From Gaiellasilicea sp963763755 (lineage in GTDB: Bacteria > Actinomycetota > Thermoleophilia > Gaiellales > Gaiellaceae), in NCBI GenBank assembly GCA_963763755.1, contig CAVXQE010000010.1, positions 248,001-312,000 on the forward strand: 64,000 nt of DNA. Direction: 5' to 3'. Within the stretch, counting starts at the first letter, position 1. Every line of letters starts with the position of its first letter. The notes beneath the pieces were generated by a model. The model was not told the origin of the DNA, searched no databases, and was given only the letters and a program-made list of their open reading frames with translations. The position numbers and the translations under genes were made by a program. Positions 58,939-64,000 of the stretch are shown in pieces.

Positions 58939-59448
58939 TGCGCTCTCGAGCCACCGCTGCACCTCGCTCGGTGAGCGGAGCCGCACGACGTTGTACGGCG
59001 CCAGCTCGAGCGGATAGCGGCGCCTGCGCCCGAAGTGCATCCGGAAGGCCCAGGCGAACAGCGATTCGCGTCCCCAGAACGCGCCGCGCAGCGACTCGGT
59101 GTTGTCGTTCCAGAGCGTCTCGCGCCCACGCACCCGCCGCAGGGTGCGACGCAGGAGCCGCGGGAACCAGACGCGGATGGGCAAGTCGAGCCAGACCACC
59201 GTGTCCGCGTTCTCGAGAACGAGATCGCCGAGCTTGCGCCGGTAGGTGCCGTCGATCACCCAGCCGTCGGAGTCGATGACGGGTTGCAGCCGTGCGCGCA
59301 GCTCCTCGTCGGGCGTCTCGGCCCAGTTTGGCCCGTGCACCCACGCGTCGACCTCGACGAACGGCACGTCCAGCCGCCGCGCAAGCTCCCGGCCGAGCGT
59401 CGTCTTGCCGTTCCCACTTGCGCTCGCGAGGATCGCGACCTTCTTCAC
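58930..59448 (-). CDS. P-loop nucleotide kinase-like protein
   Basis: A 172-residue P-loop NTPase similar to adenylate-kinase-like and DNA topology modulation (FlaR-like) proteins. Walker A is ASASGNGKTTLGRELA, a lid/base-like region is DGWVIDGTYRRKLGD, and VVWLDLPIRVWFPRLLRR resembles the Walker B strand and following helix of that group. The substrate is not determined. The GTG start overlaps the S51 peptidase stop, so the two minus-strand genes are coupled. Confidence 0.82.
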   Translation of the reverse strand: MKKVAILASASGNGKTTLGRELARRLDVPFVEVDAWVHGPNWAETPDEELRARLQPVIDSDGWVIDGTYRRKLGDLVLENADTVVWLDLPIRVWFPRLLRRTLRRVRGRETLWNDNTESLRGAFWGRESLFAWAFRMHFGRRRRYPLELAPYNVVRLRSPSEVQRWLESAAK

Positions 59449-60122
59449 AGCAGCCGCGGCTCGATCGGCTCCTCGCCCTCGGCTGTGACGCGGTAGCCGC
59501 GCGCACCGTCTCGCTGGCTGACGACCTCACGCAGCTCCCGTCCCTGGAAGTGGAACGCCGCATCGTCGTCGGCCGCGTATCCCGGCGGGAGGATGCCCTC
59601 GCCGACGAGCCGCGTATAGGTCGGCCGCCGCTCCGGCTCGCCGTCGTAGTGCGGGCAGAAGCTCCCCGCGAGGATCCCGAGGCCGTCGCGGAGCTCGCGC
59701 AGCTCGGGGCCGAACGAGTCGGTGACGCAGCCTTCGAACCAGCAGTTGGCGCCCGCGCTCATGCCGCCGAGGACCGCGCCGCGACTCCAGGCCTCGCGCA
59801 GCGCGCGGTCGATCCCGTGCACGCGCCAGATCGCGAGCATGTTGGCCGTGTTGCCGCCGCCGACGTAGATCACGTCCTGACGAGCCAGGTGCGCGGCCGG
59901 ATTCTCGGGCATCCCGAACAGCGTCAGGTGGCTCGGCTCGCACTCGCGGGCGGAGAACTCCTCGTAGAAGCGGACGATCCGTTCCGGGTTCTCTCCGCCT
60001 GCTGTCGGCAGAAAGCACACGCGCGGACGGCTCGACCCGGCGAGCCCGAGCATGAAGTCCTCGAGCCGGGAGTTCCGGTCGAGCAGGACGCCTCCGCCCA
60101 TGGCGAGGATGTGGCCGCTCAC
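59445..60122 (-). CDS. Peptidase E / cyanophycinase-like serine peptidase (S51)
   Basis: A 225-residue serine peptidase of the S51 family. It starts GHILAMGGGVLL, has VCFLPTAGGENPERIV, DVIYVGGGNTANMLAIWR, and the nucleophile Ser in LGGMSAGANCWFEG near residue 123. HYDGEPERRPTY carries a conserved His-Tyr/Asp region. Family members cleave Asp-X dipeptides or cyanophycin-type substrates; the shorter length favours peptidase E-like activity. TACACT lies 7 nt before the GTG start, overlapping the ppdK -10. Confidence 0.88.
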   Translation of the reverse strand: MSGHILAMGGGVLLDRNSRLEDFMLGLAGSSRPRVCFLPTAGGENPERIVRFYEEFSARECEPSHLTLFGMPENPAAHLARQDVIYVGGGNTANMLAIWRVHGIDRALREAWSRGAVLGGMSAGANCWFEGCVTDSFGPELRELRDGLGILAGSFCPHYDGEPERRPTYTRLVGEGILPPGYAADDDAAFHFQGRELREVVSQRDGARGYRVTAEGEEPIEPRLL

Positions 60123-60129
60123 GCGGACG

Positions 60130-60139
60130 AGTGTAGATT
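60130..60139. promoter_or_regulatory. Overlapping divergent -10 elements
   Basis: TAGATT (plus, 60134-60139) ends 8 nt before the ppdK ATG. TACACT (minus, 60135-60130) ends 7 nt before the peptidase GTG. They share the central TA, the same geometry as at 9602-9611. Confidence 0.45.
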
Positions 60140-60147
60140 CCCGGCCG

Positions 60148-62742
60148 ATGCGCTACGTCTACGACTTCGAAGAGGACTCCGGCGGTGGGCGCGAGCTCCT
60201 CGGTGGCAAGGGGATCGGTCTGGCCGAGATGACGGCGCTCGGCGTCCCGGTGCCGGCGGGGTTCACGATCACGACCGACGCCTGCCGCGCCTACATGGCC
60301 TCGGGCGGCGAGCTGCCCGAGGGTCTCGAGGCGGAGATCGCGAAGCACATCGCCTCGCTCGAGTCGAAGGCCGGAAAGCAATTCGGCGACCCGGACGATC
60401 CGCTGCTCGTCTCCGTCCGCTCCGGCGCAGCGGTCTCGATGCCCGGGATGATGGACACGATCCTCAACCTCGGGCTCAACGACGACGCGGTCGCCGGGCT
60501 CGCGAAGACGACCGGCAACGAGCGCTTCGCGTACGACTCGTACCGCCGCTTGATCCAGATGTACGGCGAGGTGGTCGACGGCGTCGAGGGGCACCGCTTC
60601 GAGCAGTCGCTGACGAGCATGAAGGCGGCGCGCGGCGTGAAGCAGGATGTCGAGCTCACGGCGCCGGATCTGGCCGAGCTGATCGAGACGTTCAAGGCGA
60701 CCTACGCCGACGAGACCGGGAGTCCGTTCCCGCAGGACGCACGCGCCCAGCTCGAGAAGGCGGTGCGCGCCGTCTTCGACTCCTGGGACTCGCCCCGCGC
60801 CCAGGTCTACCGGCGCACGTACGAGATCCCGGACGACCTCGGCACCGCCGTCAACGTCGTCCAGATGGTCTTCGGCAACAAGGGCGACGGCTCCGGGACG
60901 GGCGTCTGCTTCACGCGTGACCCGTCGACCGGCGAGAGCAGGCTCTACGGCGAGTTCCTCCAGAACGCGCAGGGCGAGGACGTCGTCGCGGGCATCCGCA
61001 CCCCCGAGCCGATCGAGCGCATGAACGAGCTGCTGCCGGAGGCGTACGCGCAGCTGCTGGCGACGATCGCGCCGGCTCGAGGAGCACTACCGCGACATGC
61101 AGGACATCGAGTTCACGGTCGAGGAGGGAACGCTCTTCCTCCTGCAGACGCGGACCGCGAAGCGAACCGCGGCGGCGGCGCTCCGGGCGGCGGTGGAGAT
61201 GGTCGAGGAGGGGCTGATCTCGAAGGAGGAAGCGGTCGCCCGCATCGATCCGGCGCAGCTCGACCAGCTGCTGCACCCGATGATCGACCCTGCGGCCGAG
61301 GTGCAGGTCGTCGCCAAGGGTCTGAACGCCTCGCCGGGCGCCGCGTCGGGCGCGATCGTCTTCGACGCCGACACCGCCGAGGCACGCGGGAAGGCGGGCG
61401 AGAGCGTCATCCTCGTCCGCTGGGAGACGACTCCCGACGACTTCCACGGGATGGTGCAGGCCGCAGGGCATCCTCACCGCCCACGGCGGCCTCACGTCAC
61501 ACGCCGCCGTCGTGGCACGGGGGATGGGGACGCCCTGCGTGACCGGCTGCGAGGCGCTGCACGTCGACGAGCGCGCGAAGGTTGCGCGGCTGCCGGGCCA
61601 CGAGCTGAAGGAAGGCGACACGATCACGATCGACGGCGGCACCGGCGAGGTGATCGTCGGCGCGGTGCCGCTCGTGCCGCCGCAGATCAACGACGACTTC
61701 TCGGCGGTGCTCGAGTGGGCGGACGGGATCCGGCGGCTGAAGGTGCGGACGAACGCCGACAACCCGCCGGATGCGGCCAAGGCCCGCGAGTTCGGCGCCG
61801 AGGGAATCGGTCTCTGCCGGACCGAGCACATGTTCGCGGACGCCGACCGGCTCGGCCTGATGCGGGAGATGATCCTGGCGGCCGACGAGGACGGGCGGCG
61901 TGCTGCGCTCGACCGCCTGCTGCCGATCCAGCAGGCCGACTTCGAGGGGATCTTCGAGGTGATGGCCGGCCTGCCGGTGACGATCCGCCTGCTCGACTGG
62001 CCGCTGCACGAGTTCCTGCCGGCAGCTCGACGAGGAGCAGGACGAGCGGATGCGCGAGCGGATCCGGTCGCTGCAGGAGTCGAACCCGATGCTCGGCTGG
62101 CGCGCGTGCCGGCTCGGGCTCTTCTACCCGGAGATCTACGAGATGCAGGTGCGCGCGATCGTCCGCGCCGCGATCGCCGTGCGCGAGCGCTCGAGCGCGC
62201 CGCTCGTCGAGATCATGCACCCGCTCGTCGGCTTCGGCGAGGAGCTGAAGCGGCTGCGCGAGCTGACCGTCCGCGTCGCAGCCGAGGAGGGGGAGCTCGA
62301 GTATCTCGTCGGGACGATGATCGAGCTCCCGCGCGCCTGCGTCCGCGCCGACGAGATCGCCGAGCACGCCGATTTCTTCTCCTTCGGGACGAACGACCTG
62401 ACGCAGACGGCACTCGGCCTCTCGCGCGACGACGCCGGCCGGTTCCTCTCGCACTACCTCGAGACGGGCGTGCTCGAGCGCGATCCGTTCGAGACGATCG
62501 ACCAGGACGGCGTCGGCGACCTGATGGAGATCGCCGTCGAGCGCGGCCGCGGCGCCCGCTCGGATCTCAAGCTCGGGATCTGCGGCGAGCACGGGGGAGA
62601 GGCGAAGTCGGTCGCGTTCTGCCACCGGCTCGGGCTCGACTACGTCAGCTGCTCCCCGTATCGCGTTCCGCTCGCCCGTCTCGCCGCCGCGCAGGCTGCT
62701 CTGACCGAGCAGGGCATCGGCGCAGTCGCGATCGGCGGCTAG
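60148..62742 (+). CDS. ppdK: Pyruvate, phosphate dikinase (three frameshifts)
   Basis: Interconverts pyruvate, ATP and phosphate with PEP, AMP and PPi. The first frame has YVYDFEEDSGGGRELLGGKG and the ATP-grasp SVRSGAAVSMPGMMDTILNL. Breaks near 61075, 61463 and 62025 (each net +1, together restoring the original phase) divide the rest. The swivelling domain has the phosphorylated His and regulatory Thr in ILTAHGGLTSHAAVVARGMG. The PEP/pyruvate barrel has EGIGLCRTEHMF, NPMLGWRACRLG and FGTNDLTQTALG. The corrected length of about 863 residues is normal for PPDK. The regulatory protein encoded at 57938 should act on the Thr. Confidence 0.92.
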
Positions 62743-62748
62743 CGCGCG

Positions 62749-63596
62749 CTAGGCGTAGCCGCGCACCTTCCAGTACGCGATCGCGACGCTGATGGCGCCG
62801 ATCGCCAGGAGGCTGACGACTGACAGCAGGTCGATGCGCCTGTACGCAGCGCTTCCCTTGCCGAAGCTGCGAGAGCGCGAGGATGCAGAGGGCACCGGCG
62901 GCCGCGCCACCGAGATGGCCCCCGATCGAGATGCCCGGCACGGCAAAGCTGAACGCGAGGTTCACGATCAGCAGGGGCAGCGCGGCGCCGCCGAGCACGT
63001 AGGTTCCCTGGCGCTCGAGCACGATCGCGGCGCCGAGGATTCCGTAAGATCGCACCGGACGCGCCGACGGTGACGCCGGTCGGGGTCACGAGCAGGGCGC
63101 CTGCCGAGCCGGCGAGTCCGGAGACCAGGTAGAGCAGGAGGAATCGGACCGACCCGAGATAGCTCTCGAGCGGCCGGCCGATCCACCAGAGCGCCAGCAT
63201 GTTGAGACCGAGGTGGAAGGGGCCGTAGTGGAGGAAGGCGGCGCTCAACAGCCGGTACCAGTCGCCCTGTGCGACCAGTGGGCCGTAGAGCGCGCCGTGC
63301 TCGAAGATCCAGCCCGAGTTGGCGTTGACGGAGGCGCCGCCCGCGAGCTGGAGCAGATAGATGCCGACGTTGATGCCGATCAGCGTCATCGTCACGATGC
63401 TCGGGTTGCGGCTCGTGGTCCGCTGCACGTTCTGAACGACCCGCGCTGCACCCTTCGGTTGACCCGAGTGATCGGGGCAGCGGATACCGACGGGGGCGAA
63501 GACCATGCAGTCGGGGCAGATCCCGCGCCCGCATTCGGAGCAGGAGACGCCCGTCTCGCGGTCTGGGTGCCGGTAGCACCTGAGGAGCTCGGCCAT
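62749..63596 (-). CDS. Rhomboid intramembrane serine protease with N-terminal zinc ribbon (two frameshifts)
   Basis: About 282 residues. A B-box-like zinc-binding start (CYRHPDRETGVSCSECGRGI, then CPDC and CPDH) leads to the membrane domain: ALWWIGRPLESYLG, LVTPTGVTVGASGAI (catalytic Ser in GASG), then after a net +1 break near 63047 GILGAAIVLERQGTY and PGISIGGHLGGAAAGAL (catalytic His). A second net +1 break near 62870 gives the last helix ending YWKVRGYA. The ATG at 63596 has TAGGCT 7 nt upstream. Its stop pairs with the ppdK stop inside a 14-bp palindrome. Confidence 0.87.
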
Positions 63597-63602
63597 CCTG
63601 TC

Positions 63603-63609
63603 TAGCCTA
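63603..63609. promoter_or_regulatory. Symmetric bidirectional -10 element (TAGCCTA)
   Basis: TAGCCT (plus) ends 7 nt before the ATG of the ComB-like gene. TAGGCT (minus) ends 7 nt before the rhomboid ATG. They overlap by five bases. Confidence 0.55.
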
Positions 63610-63615
63610 GCCACC

Positions 63616-64000
63616 ATGAGGGTTCACGTTGCGTTCACACCGGCCGATACGGCAGGCGCCCCGACCGGGATCGTGATCGACGTCCTGCGCGCCACCTCCA
63701 CGATCGCGCAGGCGCTCGCCGCCGGCTACGAGCGCGTCCTCTGCGTGGCGGAGATCGAGCAGGCACAGGCGCTGCGCGCGGAGCTCCCGGAGAGCATCGT
63801 CGGCGGCGAGCGGGACGCGATCAAGATCGAAGGCTTCGACGTCGGCGCCTCGCCGCGCGAGTTCCTCGAGCCGCAGGCCAGGACGCTGATCCTCTCGACC
63901 ACGAACGGCACGCGGACGATCGTCACGGCCGCCGAGCGCTGCGACGAGGTGCTGCTCGGCAGCCTGCTGAACCTCGAGGCGGTCGTAGCGGCCGCCCGCG
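63616..64000 (+). CDS. 2-phosphosulfolactate phosphatase (ComB) family, truncated by window end
   Basis: The first 128 codons of a ComB-family phosphatase: GIVIDVLRATSTIAQALAAG near residue 18, VGGERDAIKIEGFDVGASP near residue 57, and LILSTTNGTRTIVTAAERCD followed by GSLLNLEAVVAAAR. In methanogens the family dephosphorylates phosphosulfolactate in coenzyme M synthesis; in bacteria the physiological role is usually unknown. The ATG has TAGCCT 7 nt upstream, and the gene is divergent from the rhomboid gene with 19 nt between. It continues beyond 64000. Confidence 0.85.
   Translation, partial: MRVHVAFTPADTAGAPTGIVIDVLRATSTIAQALAAGYERVLCVAEIEQAQALRAELPESIVGGERDAIKIEGFDVGASPREFLEPQARTLILSTTNGTRTIVTAAERCDEVLLGSLLNLEAVVAAAR

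Noticed and set aside
10918..62030. Programmed ribosomal frameshifting as the cause of the breaks
   Set aside because: No common slippery sequence or downstream structure, up to six breaks in one gene, and mixed signs at a few sites point to sequence error instead.
1..64000. CRISPR arrays, prophage, transposases, integrases, rRNA
   Set aside because: No regularly spaced direct repeats, phage or transposase-like proteins or rRNA sequences were seen.

Overview
The window is one gene-dense stretch of bacterial chromosome with clearly high G+C. It has about 67 protein genes, no rRNA or tRNA that I can recognise, no CRISPR, no prophage and no transposase. Gene content and order point to a deep-branching, high-GC Gram-positive actinobacterium, possibly Thermoleophilia-like (an inference). 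The order aroQ-pepQ-efp-acc genes-asp23-nusB-ispA-tlyA-recN, and later AKR-nudix-ald-deoB-pdp, resembles Bacillus. The order tlyA-nadK-recN-steA-steB/mctB-pyrG-nudix resembles Mycobacterium.

Layout. 0.03-3 kb, minus strand: ABC exporter, Fe-S uracil-DNA glycosylase and methyltransferase, linked by 4-nt overlaps. 3-8.8 kb: histidine degradation (FtcD, a HutH-HutU fusion, HutI) with a BON-domain gene inside. 8.8-13.2 kb: membrane protein, cupin, metallo-hydrolase, hisS and aspS. 13.3-15.7 kb: coiled-coil, Glu-Pro-repeat and RlpA-like envelope proteins, then a candidate ncRNA. 16-22.7 kb: mnmA with an extra N-terminal domain, DUF948, an RsbW-like protein coupled to a SigB/F-family sigma factor, alaS, ruvX, mltG. 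22.7-26.6 kb: shikimate block aroE, aroC, aroKB fusion, aroQ. 26.6-33.2 kb: aminopeptidase, efp, a carboxyltransferase-like/BCCP fusion, accC, asp23, nusB, a small gene, polyprenyl synthase. 35-43 kb: tlyA, nadK, recN, steA, steB, a glycosyltransferase/MraY-like fusion, pyrG. 43-52 kb: PAS protein, M20 peptidase, DUF3866, AKR, nudix, ald, deoB, methyltransferase, pdp, mutM. 52-57.5 kb: secreted protein, O-antigen-ligase-like protein, glutaredoxin, recO, GNAT, glyS. 57.5-64 kb: YbaK, the PPDK regulatory protein, a P-loop kinase, S51 peptidase, ppdK, rhomboid protease, and the start of a ComB-like gene.

Three sequence-level patterns run through the window. First, many genes appear leaderless: a TANNNT hexamer ends 6-8 nt before the start codon. 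Five divergent pairs share one symmetric or overlapping -10 element. Second, convergent genes share compact ends: a repeated 25-bp palindrome containing both stop codons (two copies) and several CTAG stop overlaps. Third, at least a dozen genes that look essential or conserved carry apparent frameshifts, nearly all net +1, which looks like uncorrected sequencing or assembly insertions rather than biology. I annotate those genes across the break and say where it is.

The most unusual protein-level observations are the single-chain HutH-HutU enzyme, a carboxyltransferase-like protein that has lost its metal-site Lys and His residues and is fused to a biotin carrier domain next to accC, and the glycosyltransferase/MraY-like fusion between steB and pyrG.
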